Assembly (NCBI RefSeq): GCF_040049275.1
Contig: NZ_JBDZDT010000001.1
Location: forward strand, 310,001-374,000
Direction of reading: 5' to 3'
DNA length: 64,000 nucleotides
Origin: Aquabacter sp040049275
Lineage (GTDB): Bacteria > Pseudomonadota > Alphaproteobacteria > Rhizobiales > Xanthobacteraceae
The notes beneath the pieces were generated by a model. The model saw only the letters and a list, made by a program, of their open reading frames with translations, was not told the DNA's origin and searched no databases. A program made the translations under genes and the position numbers. Positions within the stretch are counted from its first letter, which is position 1. Every line of letters begins with the position of its first letter. Shown one piece after another: positions 16,413 through 24,461 of the stretch.

Positions 16413-16889
16413 ATGCCTCTGTTCGTGTCCGAGAAGGACCTCATCCCCGGCAGCGCGGCGGTGGAGCTGCATTCAGGCAACATGAAGACCCTGTTCGTCT
16501 ATGGCAACGAAGCCAACATGATGGTGGCGACGCGCTATGCGGGCTACCACTCAAAGCCCCACCGCCATGTGCCGGAACAGCTCAATTATGTGGTGGAAGG
16601 GGAGCTCTGGATCTTCATCGAGGAGGAAGGCTACCTCGTGAAGAAGAACGATTTCCTGCGCATCCCCGGCAACCTTTTGCACTGGGCCTGGAACCGGGGC
16701 TCCGGCCCTTGCACCATGGTGCAGGTGCATGCGCCGGTCCTCGCGCCGGAATCGCGCGTCGGCACATTCGGGCTGTTCGACGAGGGCGAGACGCCCAACG
16801 TGCGCAAGTCGCCGCCCTCGGAATCCGTCGATGCGGACGTGAGCGCGGTCGAGCGCCGGGTGCTGGCGAAGCACGGCATCACCATCTAG
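16413..16889 (+). CDS. Cupin-domain protein, last gene of the TRAP/dehydratase operon
   Basis: The 158-residue protein has both cupin motifs: PHRHVPEQLNYVVEGE, with likely metal ligands H50, H52 and E55 or so, and FLRIPGNLLHWAW, whose His completes the site. AGGAG precedes the ATG. Small single-domain cupins of catabolic operons act as dioxygenases, isomerases or ligand-binding accessories; which applies is unknown. A strong inverted repeat follows the stop, marking the operon end. Confidence 0.8.
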   Translation: MPLFVSEKDLIPGSAAVELHSGNMKTLFVYGNEANMMVATRYAGYHSKPHRHVPEQLNYVVEGELWIFIEEEGYLVKKNDFLRIPGNLLHWAWNRGSGPCTMVQVHAPVLAPESRVGTFGLFDEGETPNVRKSPPSESVDADVSAVERRVLAKHGITI

Positions 16890-16907
16890 GAAGCGCTCAA
16901 GCCGGTA

Positions 16908-16938
16908 TGTGGTGCCGCCCATCCCAGGCGGCGCCACA
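16908..16938. terminator. Bidirectional hairpin between convergent operons
   Basis: TGTGGTGCCGCC (16908-16919) pairs with GGCGGCGCCACA (16927-16938) apart from one wobble pair, leaving a seven-base loop. It lies between the convergent stops of the cupin gene (16889) and the flavoprotein gene (16949). There is no T-run, so it may stop transcription weakly or protect both mRNA ends. Confidence 0.55.
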
Positions 16939-16948
16939 CACCAGCCCG

Positions 16949-18670
16949 TTAGTTGAGTTCGCCGAGGCGGGCGCGGAAGAAACCGTCCGGCGCGCGGGAA
17001 TCGACGAGGATATTGGTCTCCTGCGCGCCATCGGACGCGGGGCGATCCTGCCGGTAGTGGCTGCCGCGGCTTTCGGCCCGCTCCAGCGCCGCCATGGCCA
17101 TCATGTCCGCCACCTCGCACATATTGAGCAGCTCGATGGCGTTCACCTGATCCTGCGGCGTCGTGATCTGCCCGCGCGACAGGAGGATCGCGCGGATTTC
17201 GTTCGCGCGGCGGCGCAGGTCCTGAAGCCCGTCCGCATCGCGAAGGATCAGCAGGTGGCGATTGGCCGCCAATTGCAGCTCCCGCCGCAAGACGGCGAGC
17301 GGCTCGGTCCCGTCGGCCGGAAACTGCGCGAGGAATTCTGAATGTTCGCCGAAGAGACCGGCGACCGCGCTGTGGCCACGGGACCGCGCCCGTTCCGCGG
17401 CCGCCCGGCCCGCGCGCCGGCCGAACACCTGGCAGGTCACGGACATGTTGCCGCCCAGGCGGTCGGCGCCGTGGGGACCGGCCGCGACCTCGCCCGCCGC
17501 GAACAATCCCTTGATGTTCGACTCGGCATTGGCATCGATCCTCAGGCCGCCATTGATGGCATGCGCCGAGCAGGCGATCTGCACCTTGTCGCGGTAGAGG
17601 TCGGTGCCGCGCGCCTTGTACCAATCGTAGGTCAGGGGCCACATGCGGGCGATGCTGCTGTCCGCTTCCGCGAGGATGCGGCCGAAGTCGCAATCGATGA
17701 AATCGAGATAGACCCCGCCTTCCGGCGTGCCGCGTCCATCATTGATGGCCGTCTGGATGCCGATCTCCACATAGCGGGATATGTCGCTGGCGCTGAACGG
17801 GAAATGGCGCTGCTTCTCGTCGATCACCGCCTCCACCGTCAGGCCCGGCGGCAGATAATCCGCGAGGAACGGGACGCCGTCACGGTCGGTCAGCCTTGGA
17901 TGCGCGTGCCAGAGATAATTGCCGAACAGGTTGACGAAGGGCGAGACGATGCTGACGCCGGCCTGCATGAACTCCATGTTGACGAGCTGCGCGCCGCACC
18001 TTCGGGCCATGGCATACCCATCGCCGGTAATGTCCGAGGGATAAAGGTTGGTGGCGAAGAGCTGGCTGGCGCCGCCCGTGGTGAGGACCACCGCCTTGGC
18101 GCGGATCACCACGGGGAGGCCGTCCCCATCCAGCGCATAGGCCCCGAGGCATTCGCCGTCGCGCACGATGAGGTTGACGATCATCATGCGGTCGAGCACC
18201 CGCACGCCGAGACGCGTCGCCTCCGCGCCGAGCGCCTTCACGATGGGCTTGAAATGGTCCTTGATGACGTGCGAGCGCGGCCGCGAGGAGAAGCAGGCGC
18301 GGAAGACGAGATAGCGCTCGTCTTCACGCTCGAAATGCACCCCGAAGCTCTCGAGATATCCGAGCGCGTCGCCCGCTTCCTCGGCCAGGATCCGGCTGAG
18401 CCGGGGATCCGACATGCCCTGGCCGGCGGCGAGGATGTCATCCAGGAAAACCTCGGAGCTGTCGCCGGTGCGGCCCGCATCGTCGGGCACGTTGAAGGCG
18501 CCGACTTCCGCGACGCTGTGGAAGGTGGCGCCGCTGCGGCGGAACTCCCCCTTGATGACCACGAGCACGTCGGCGCCTTCGGACGCCGCGGACAGCGCCG
18601 CCCGCAGGGCCGCGCCGCCGCTGCCGACGATCAGCACGTCCGCTGAGACCTCGCGATGCTGCTCCGACAT
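16949..18670 (-). CDS. FAD-dependent oxidoreductase of the fumarate reductase/succinate dehydrogenase flavoprotein family
   Basis: The 573-residue protein begins with the FAD dinucleotide fold (ADVLIVGSGGAALRAALSA, residues 10-28). It has a GGASQLFATNLYPSDITGDG flavin loop and the family's C-terminal HAINGGLRIDANAESNI then GLFAAGEVAAGPHGADRLGG. Relatives include SdhA, FrdA, L-aspartate oxidase and KstD-like dehydrogenases. The ATG at 18670 is set by GGGAGGGGGG upstream; the reading frame stays open further but overlaps the next gene. It is the last of a row of leftward genes with a FAH-family and a GH88 gene. It probably oxidises or reduces a C=C bond of the intermediate; the electron partner is not encoded here. 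Confidence 0.85.
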   Translation of the reverse strand: MSEQHREVSADVLIVGSGGAALRAALSAASEGADVLVVIKGEFRRSGATFHSVAEVGAFNVPDDAGRTGDSSEVFLDDILAAGQGMSDPRLSRILAEEAGDALGYLESFGVHFEREDERYLVFRACFSSRPRSHVIKDHFKPIVKALGAEATRLGVRVLDRMMIVNLIVRDGECLGAYALDGDGLPVVIRAKAVVLTTGGASQLFATNLYPSDITGDGYAMARRCGAQLVNMEFMQAGVSIVSPFVNLFGNYLWHAHPRLTDRDGVPFLADYLPPGLTVEAVIDEKQRHFPFSASDISRYVEIGIQTAINDGRGTPEGGVYLDFIDCDFGRILAEADSSIARMWPLTYDWYKARGTDLYRDKVQIACSAHAINGGLRIDANAESNIKGLFAAGEVAAGPHGADRLGGNMSVTCQVFGRRAGRAAAERARSRGHSAVAGLFGEHSEFLAQFPADGTEPLAVLRRELQLAANRHLLILRDADGLQDLRRRANEIRAILLSRGQITTPQDQVNAIELLNMCEVADMMAMAALERAESRGSHYRQDRPASDGAQETNILVDSRAPDGFFRARLGELN

Positions 18671-18687
18671 GGCGCCCCCCTCCCGCG

Positions 18688-19887
18688 CTATCTCGCCTTG
18701 GTGGGAAGGACGCCCCGTGCCGCAAGGTTGCGCATGAGCGCGCCCGTGCCGAAGGTCCAGGGCGCGCAGGCGTCGGTGTCGCGGATGCGATTGACCAGCC
18801 GCCCCAGGCGCGGGCTCGCGATCGCAACCAGATCCCCCACCTTGTGCGTGAAGCCCTGCTCGGGCGCGTCCCGGTCCTTCACCGGCGTGAACATGGTGCC
18901 GAGGAAGAGGACGACGCCGTCGGGATACTGGTGATGCCGCCCGATCATCTGCGAAACGATGTCTGCGGGATCGCGGCTGATGAGCGCGATGGAGGAGGCA
19001 TCCTCCAGCTCGAAGCCGTCCTCCCCCTGCACCGTGAGCGCAAGGTCCGCCCGGCGCACGTCGTCGAGCGAGAACCCTTCGTCGAACAGGCGCAGGAGCG
19101 GGCCGAGCGAGCATGAGGCGTTGTTGTCCTTGGCCCGGCCGAGGAGCAGCGCGGACCGGCCCTCCACGTCGCGCAGGTTGACGTCATTGCCCAGCGTCGC
19201 GCCGACGATGCGGCCCGTGGAGGCCACCGCCAGCACCACCTCTGGCTCGGGATTGTTCCAGGTGGATTTGGGATGCACGCCGGCATCCATGCCGGTGCCC
19301 ACCGCCGCCATGGGCGGGGCCTTCGTGAACAGCTCGGCGTCAGGCCCGATGCCGACTTCGAGATACTGGCTCCACGCCCCCTGGGAGATCAGCACCTCCT
19401 TCGCCCGCGCCGCCTCTGATGAGCCCGGCTTCAGCGCGGCGAGATCGTCCCCCACCGCTTTCTGCAACTCCGCGCGTATGGCCGCGGCAGAGGCCGGATT
19501 GCCCCGCGCCCGCTCCTCGATGACCCGCTCGAGGAGCGAGGCGATGAACGTCACGCCAGTGGCCTTGATGGCCTGAAGGTCGATGGGGGCGAGGAGCCAG
19601 GGGCGGCCGGGGTCCCGCGTGTCGGGCGGGGTGTTGGCGAGGATAACATCGAAGGGGCCGAGCAATTCCCCCTCCGCGGCGCGCAAGGCCGCGGCCGGAT
19701 CGGCCTCCTCGCAGAGGTCGCGAACGGTGGGAAAGCGCGCCGTCACGTCGAACACGCCGGAGGGGCGCACGGCAACGACCGAGGGACCGGCCACATCAGG
19801 CCGCCAGACGCGGCCGACCAGCGTTGCAGTGTCGGCATCGGCCGGGAGGGTGCCGGCCAGCGCGGCGCGGATATCCAGTTTGGTCAT
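18688..19887 (-). CDS. FAH-family protein, 2-keto-3-deoxy-pentonate dehydratase-like (XylX-like)
   Basis: At 399 residues this is longer than simple FAH enzymes. It resembles the sugar-acid branch by its WNNPEPEVVLAV metal motif, GNDVNLRDVEGRSALLLG, KDNNASCSLGP, RHHQYPDGVVLFLGTMF and PVKDRDAPEQGFTHKVGD segments. That branch dehydrates 2-keto-3-deoxy-D-arabinonate or -xylonate to an oxoglutarate semialdehyde in pentose oxidation. I recognise these from memory, not by search. The ATG at 19887 follows a weak GAGGATC site and lies 5 bases after the GH88 stop. Pairing with a glucuronyl hydrolase supports a sugar-acid role. Confidence 0.78.
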   Translation of the reverse strand: MTKLDIRAALAGTLPADADTATLVGRVWRPDVAGPSVVAVRPSGVFDVTARFPTVRDLCEEADPAAALRAAEGELLGPFDVILANTPPDTRDPGRPWLLAPIDLQAIKATGVTFIASLLERVIEERARGNPASAAAIRAELQKAVGDDLAALKPGSSEAARAKEVLISQGAWSQYLEVGIGPDAELFTKAPPMAAVGTGMDAGVHPKSTWNNPEPEVVLAVASTGRIVGATLGNDVNLRDVEGRSALLLGRAKDNNASCSLGPLLRLFDEGFSLDDVRRADLALTVQGEDGFELEDASSIALISRDPADIVSQMIGRHHQYPDGVVLFLGTMFTPVKDRDAPEQGFTHKVGDLVAIASPRLGRLVNRIRDTDACAPWTFGTGALMRNLAARGVLPTKAR

Positions 19888-19892
19888 GATCC

Positions 19893-21086
19893 TCAGAGCC
19901 TTCGGAGAGCGGGCCGGAAGCGGCCGGGCATGGTAATCCGGCACAGCGCGTCCACGAAATAGAAGTCTCCGAACAGCACGGCGGCGTCGGGCCCGATATT
20001 GTGTGGCTTCGAGTAGCAGCCGTGCTTCAGCAGTCCGCGATGGGCGGGCTCGCGCGCCAGCGAAGGGCCGCACAGGCCTTCCAGGAGCCACACGGCCTGT
20101 TCCCACCTGCGCTGCGCACGCTCCGTATCGGGATCGATCTCCGCGAGGGTCAGGAAGGCATTGGCGACGATGGCGGAGGCGGCGGTGTCGCGCGGGGCAT
20201 CGGGCAGCGCCGGATCGTCGAAATCCCAGAACGCCACCGGATCATCGCCGAGGCGGCGCATGAAATAGTCGGCAAGCTCCTGGGCAAGCTCCAGATAGGC
20301 GCGCTCACCCGTGGCGCGGGCGGTATCGGCAAAGCCGAGGATCGCCCACCCCTGCCCCCGCGACCAGCAGGATTCGTCCGCATAGCCCTGGAACGTGTAT
20401 CCCCGCGCCCGCTCTCCCGAAGGCAAAGCGTACTGCACGGCATGATAGGTGGAGAGGTCCGGGCGGATGAAGGCGGCTTGCGTCATCTTCGCATGGACTT
20501 CGCCGGCGACCAGATAGCTGGCATCCCCGGTCACGCCGGCCGCCCAATAGAGCAACGCCAGATTGGCCATGGTGTCGATGGCCGAGCTGCAGCGCGCGCG
20601 GGAATCCTCAAGGCTCCCCCAGGACGAGAGGTAGGCGCCGCGATCGGTGCGCACCAGCCGGCTGCGCAGGCGCGCGGCGGCCTGCACCCCGATATCGCCG
20701 AACGCCTTTTCCCCCGTGATGAAGAATGCGGGCACGGCGCTCGCATTGAAGATGAAGCCGATATCGTGGGTGTTGGGATCGTCCGCCCGCTGCGCCACCA
20801 GCCGCATGCGCTCGCGCGCCAGCCGCAGATGCCTCGCATCCCCGCCATGCAGATGCGCCGCCAAGAGCAGGCCGACCCAGAAGCCGCAGAACCAATTGCC
20901 GTGGCTCCAGGCCTCGCCCTTATAGCCCGCCGCTTCCGAGGCGAGCATGGTGTCCCAGCTCCCGTCCGGGGCGGTCACATAGGGAAAGGCGATGCCGAGC
21001 CGCTCCTCGTCCTGAAGGGTTTTTTCGCAGAGCAGATCCAGAGCTTCCGAAAAAAGGCGCTGCTGGACACCGGTCAGTGCAGTCAT
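19893..21086 (-). CDS. Glycoside hydrolase family 88-type unsaturated glucuronyl hydrolase
   Basis: The 397-residue protein has the alpha/alpha-barrel signature of GH88: SHGNWFCGFWVGLLL, AIDTMANLALLYWAA with the candidate catalytic Asp, ESCWSRGQGWAILGFAD, DTAASAIVANAF with the second Asp, and KPHNIGPDAAVLFGDFYFVDAL. These enzymes hydrate the enol ether of unsaturated uronic acids released by polysaccharide lyases. There is no signal peptide, so it is cytoplasmic and acts on imported oligosaccharides. It starts at ATG 21086 (AAAGGAAG upstream). The next gene in the row encodes an acyl-CoA thioesterase-like protein, an unusual neighbour; a 111-base gap may hold a separate promoter. Confidence 0.83.
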   Translation of the reverse strand: MTALTGVQQRLFSEALDLLCEKTLQDEERLGIAFPYVTAPDGSWDTMLASEAAGYKGEAWSHGNWFCGFWVGLLLAAHLHGGDARHLRLARERMRLVAQRADDPNTHDIGFIFNASAVPAFFITGEKAFGDIGVQAAARLRSRLVRTDRGAYLSSWGSLEDSRARCSSAIDTMANLALLYWAAGVTGDASYLVAGEVHAKMTQAAFIRPDLSTYHAVQYALPSGERARGYTFQGYADESCWSRGQGWAILGFADTARATGERAYLELAQELADYFMRRLGDDPVAFWDFDDPALPDAPRDTAASAIVANAFLTLAEIDPDTERAQRRWEQAVWLLEGLCGPSLAREPAHRGLLKHGCYSKPHNIGPDAAVLFGDFYFVDALCRITMPGRFRPALRRL

Positions 21087-21197
21087 GCTCCCCGTCTTCC
21101 TTTCTTGCTTTGTCTCCGCGCGGGCGAGGACGCACCGCACGCGCTCCCACCCGGCGGAGCGGACGGCATGGAGCATCCCCGCTTCGGGCGGGTTTGA

Positions 21198-21593
21198 TCA
21201 ACTGCCCATGAGGCGTTTCTTGAATTCCTCGGCATTCACCACCGCGCGCTCATGGGTGCCGGCCGCCACCGTCCTGCCGCCGCAGCGCGCCTCGATGCGG
21301 AAGCTCAGCCGGCGCCCCTTGGCGGCGACGAGTTCCGCATGGGTCACCACGCTCTCGCCGGTCTTGGCGGCGGCGAGATGCTTCACCTGCACCTCGGTGC
21401 CAACCGTGAGATCGCCCGCGTCGAGATAGGGCTGGACGGCGAAGACGCAGGTGTCCTCCAGCATGAAGACGAGGTTCGGCGTCGCCAGCACCGGCAGGTC
21501 CACGACGCCGTGGGACGCGACCGTCATCTCATGCGTCACCACCCAGTCATGGGTGATGGTGGTGCCGATGGGAATGGCGCTCGTGTCGGTCAT
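21198..21593 (-). CDS. Hot-dog fold acyl-CoA thioesterase-like protein
   Basis: The 131-residue protein shows the single hot-dog domain of fluoroacetyl-CoA/4-hydroxybenzoyl-CoA-type thioesterases: VATPNLVFMLEDTCVFAVQPYL, then a beta-rich VGTEVQVKHLAAAKTGE and a TVAAGTHERAVVNAEEF tail with a conserved HERAVV. It starts at ATG 21593, overlapping the enoyl-CoA hydratase-like stop by 4 bases (ATGA), so it is coupled to CoA-ester metabolism. It would release a carboxylic acid from its CoA ester, or clear dead-end thioesters. The substrate is unknown. Confidence 0.8.
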   Translation of the reverse strand: MTDTSAIPIGTTITHDWVVTHEMTVASHGVVDLPVLATPNLVFMLEDTCVFAVQPYLDAGDLTVGTEVQVKHLAAAKTGESVVTHAELVAAKGRRLSFRIEARCGGRTVAAGTHERAVVNAEEFKKRLMGS

Positions 21594-22372
21594 GCCCGCT
21601 CCTCGCTCTTGGTCCGCTTGTCGAGGAAAGCCTGCATGGCGGCCTGCGGCTCGCCCTTGGCGTAGCATTCGAGCTGGGCGCGGATGCCGGCGATGCAGGC
21701 GGCCTCGAAGCCCGGCTGGGTCAAGGCGCGGAAGCGCTCCTTGGTGAGGCGGATGGCGTGGGGCGGCAGCGCCGCAAGCTGCTTCGCACGCTCCAGCGCG
21801 AGGGGCAGCACGCCGGCGGGGTCCGGCGCCAGCTCCGTCACAAGGCCCATCTCATAGCCGCGCTGGCCGCTCACCAGCTCGCCAGAAAGGGACATCTGGA
21901 GATTGTGCGTGGCATTGAGGTGCAGGGTCATGAAATACGAGCCGACGATGCTGGCGATGCCCACCTTCACCTCCGGCTGGCCGAGCCGGATCTCGGGCGC
22001 CGTAATGCGCCAGTCCGCGCACATGGAGACCTGGAAGCCCGCCCCTGCCGTGACACCGTTCAGGGCGGCGATGCAGGGCTTCATCACGTCCCGCACAGCC
22101 TGATAGACCGCCTGGTGGCCGTGGTGCCGGGTGGCGATCTGCGTCCAGTCCAGCGTGCGCGCCTCGTCGAGATCCATCCCCGCGCAGAAGGCCCGAGGCC
22201 CGGCGCCGGTGATGACGATGGCGCGGATGGCCTCGTCGGCATCCAGCCGGCCGAGCTCGGCGATGAAGGCGACGCGCATGGCCTCATTGAAGGCGTTCAT
22301 GCGCTCCGGCCGGTTGAGGGTGACGACGGCCACGGAACCGTCGACGCTCACGAGAAGCGGGGCGGTGCTCAT
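21590..22372 (-). CDS. Enoyl-CoA hydratase/isomerase family protein
   Basis: The 260-residue crotonase-fold protein begins VAVVTLNRPERMNAFNEAM. It has the oxyanion-hole segment AFCAGMDLDEA, the GVTAGAGFQVSMCADW stretch and GQPEVKVGI. Only one of the two catalytic Glu positions of classical hydratases is plain (in QPEV); the other (CELA in rat hydratase) reads FQVS. It may therefore be an isomerase, hydrolase or lyase of the superfamily rather than a hydratase. Both ends overlap neighbouring genes by 4 bases, so it is tightly coupled to the ligase and thioesterase. Confidence 0.87.
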   Translation of the reverse strand: MSTAPLLVSVDGSVAVVTLNRPERMNAFNEAMRVAFIAELGRLDADEAIRAIVITGAGPRAFCAGMDLDEARTLDWTQIATRHHGHQAVYQAVRDVMKPCIAALNGVTAGAGFQVSMCADWRITAPEIRLGQPEVKVGIASIVGSYFMTLHLNATHNLQMSLSGELVSGQRGYEMGLVTELAPDPAGVLPLALERAKQLAALPPHAIRLTKERFRALTQPGFEAACIAGIRAQLECYAKGEPQAAMQAFLDKRTKSEERA

Positions 22373-24447
22373 TGCGCGCTCCTGAACTCGACCACGGCGT
22401 CCACCGCCACCACGCCCTTGCCCGCCTCCAGCGCCATCACCGGGTTGATGTCGACCGAGAGCAGTGTCCCCTCATGGGCCAGCGCGAAGTCGCCGAGCGC
22501 CACCGCCGCCCGGGCCAAGGCCGCAAGGTCCAAGGGCGGCGTGCCACGGAAGCCGGAATAAAGAGGGGCGATGCGCAGGCGGCCGAGGGCCTCCAGCACA
22601 TCCTGCTCCTTGAACGGGGCGAGGAGCGAGGCGACGTCCTTCCTCACCTCCACCAGCGTCCCGCCGTCGCCCACCAGGACGACGGGCCCGAAGGCGGGAT
22701 CCACGAAGGCGCCGAGCACGAATTCGTGCAGCCCCTTCACCATGGGCGCCACCAGCAGCTTCGGCGCCGCGACACCCAGCGCAGCGAGCGTGGCGAGGCA
22801 GTTCTCCGCCGCCGTGCGCACCGCATCGGGGCTTGCGAGGTTGAGGCGCACCAAGCCGTGCTCGCTCTTGTGCGGCACCTCGGCGGCACAGCCCTTCAGG
22901 GTGACGCGCCCGCCGAACGCCTCATAGGCCTTCACCGCCTCGTCCGCATCGGCACACACGCGATGCATCACCACCGGCAGGCCGCTGCGCCCGAGCATGT
23001 CGAGGCTCGCCGCCTCGTCGAGCACGCCGGACAGGTGCACCGGCTTCGGCTGAGGCTTGGGCAGGCCCGCGCCGACCCGCATGTTCATGTGCGCGGAATA
23101 CTGCTTCAGCGCGTTGATGGCGTCGATCTCGTTCCGGTACATGGGCAGGCCGCCATCCTGGAACGCCTTGCGCACGGAATCCTGTGGGGCGCTCACCACC
23201 AGCGGCTTCCTGTGGGTCTCGACGAAGTTGGCCGTCGCCTCCACGAAGGAGGGCACGTCATAGCCCGGCCCAGCCACCGGGATGCTGATGAGGAACATGT
23301 CGCCCTCATCGTCCTCGCCCAGCGCATCGAGGGCACGGGGGAACATGTCGCTCTTGCCGAGCATGGCGGCGGTGAGGTCCAGCGGATTGCCGGCGGTGCC
23401 GAAATTGGGCAGCACCTTGGAGAGCTTGTCGAGGGTGCCCTGGGACAGGTCCGCCAGCGGAAGGTCGGCACGCTCGGCCGCATCCGCGCACATGACACCC
23501 ACCGCGCCGCTATGGCTCATGACGATGGTGCGCCCACCCCTAGGCTGGTGGCCTGCCACATAGAGCGGGGCGGCGTTGATCATCTCGTGGATGTCGCGCG
23601 CCCGCCAGATGCCGTGGTGGCGCAGGAAGGCGTCGAAGGCGCCGTCATCCACCATCAGCGCACCCGTATGGGAGGCCGAGGCGACGGCGCCGCGCTTGGT
23701 GCTGCCGCCCTTCAGAAGGACGATCTTCGCATCGCGCCGGTGCGCGATCTCGGCGGCTTCCGCCAGCATCTGGGGATTGTTGACGGCCTCCATGTAGACG
23801 AGGATCAGCCGGATGTCGGGGTCGAACGCCACCGTGCGCGTCAGTTCGCACACGCCGAGGTCGGCATCGTTGCCGGTGGCGATCAGATAGCGCACGCCGA
23901 GCCCGGCCTGACGCAGATTGGCATAGGGCATCACGCTCGCCGCGCCGCTCTGGCTCACCAGCGCGATGGCGCCGTCCTGGGGCGGGATGTCCATGAACAT
24001 GGTGCTGAAGTTCAGCACCGCGCCGTCGGAGAAATTGGCGAGCCCCTGGGCGTTGGGGCCGACGAGGCGCATGCCCAGCGCATTCGCCTCCTCCACCATG
24101 CGGCGCTGGATGCGCGCGCCCTCCTCGCCCATCTCGGCGAAGCCCGCCGTCATGACCACCGCCGTGGAGACGCCGCGGCGCGCGCACTGCGCCACCGCCT
24201 CCACCGCCTTGCTGCTGTCCACGGCGATGATGGCCGCGTCCGGCGTCTCGGGCACCTCCTCGATGCCGGGGAAGCAGGGCAGGCCCTGCACGTTCCGGTA
24301 ATTGGGGTTCACGGGGAAGATCTTCCCCGCAAACCCGAACCGCTTCATGTAGTGGATGGGGCGACCGCCGACCTTGTTGTGGTTTTCCGAGGCGCCGATC
24401 ACGGCGACCGATGCCGGGCTCAGCGATTTGATCGTAACGGTGTCCAT
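22369..24447 (-). CDS. ADP-forming acyl-CoA synthetase, fused alpha-beta subunits
   Basis: The 692-residue protein joins a CoA-binding Rossmann domain (SVAVIGASENHNKVGGRPI, residues 11-29), a succinyl-CoA-ligase-like middle with the phospho-His motif ASASHTGALMVDDGAFDA, and a C-terminal ATP-grasp domain (RVTLKGCAAEVPHKSEHG, ending SVDINPVMAL). It activates a carboxylic acid to its CoA ester with ATP, giving ADP and phosphate. It starts at ATG 24447 behind AGGAAG. It sits 14 bases from the Bug receptor stop and overlaps the crotonase gene, so the order is uptake, activation, C=C chemistry, thioester release. Confidence 0.88.
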   Translation of the reverse strand: MDTVTIKSLSPASVAVIGASENHNKVGGRPIHYMKRFGFAGKIFPVNPNYRNVQGLPCFPGIEEVPETPDAAIIAVDSSKAVEAVAQCARRGVSTAVVMTAGFAEMGEEGARIQRRMVEEANALGMRLVGPNAQGLANFSDGAVLNFSTMFMDIPPQDGAIALVSQSGAASVMPYANLRQAGLGVRYLIATGNDADLGVCELTRTVAFDPDIRLILVYMEAVNNPQMLAEAAEIAHRRDAKIVLLKGGSTKRGAVASASHTGALMVDDGAFDAFLRHHGIWRARDIHEMINAAPLYVAGHQPRGGRTIVMSHSGAVGVMCADAAERADLPLADLSQGTLDKLSKVLPNFGTAGNPLDLTAAMLGKSDMFPRALDALGEDDEGDMFLISIPVAGPGYDVPSFVEATANFVETHRKPLVVSAPQDSVRKAFQDGGLPMYRNEIDAINALKQYSAHMNMRVGAGLPKPQPKPVHLSGVLDEAASLDMLGRSGLPVVMHRVCADADEAVKAYEAFGGRVTLKGCAAEVPHKSEHGLVRLNLASPDAVRTAAENCLATLAALGVAAPKLLVAPMVKGLHEFVLGAFVDPAFGPVVLVGDGGTLVEVRKDVASLLAPFKEQDVLEALGRLRIAPLYSGFRGTPPLDLAALARAAVALGDFALAHEGTLLSVDINPVMALEAGKGVVAVDAVVEFRSAQ

Positions 24448-24461
24448 CTTCCTGCCTGTCC

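Noticed and set aside
18671..19114. N-terminal extension of the flavoprotein gene
   Set aside because: It overlaps the XylX-like gene in another frame and has no dinucleotide-binding content; the fold starts at 18670.
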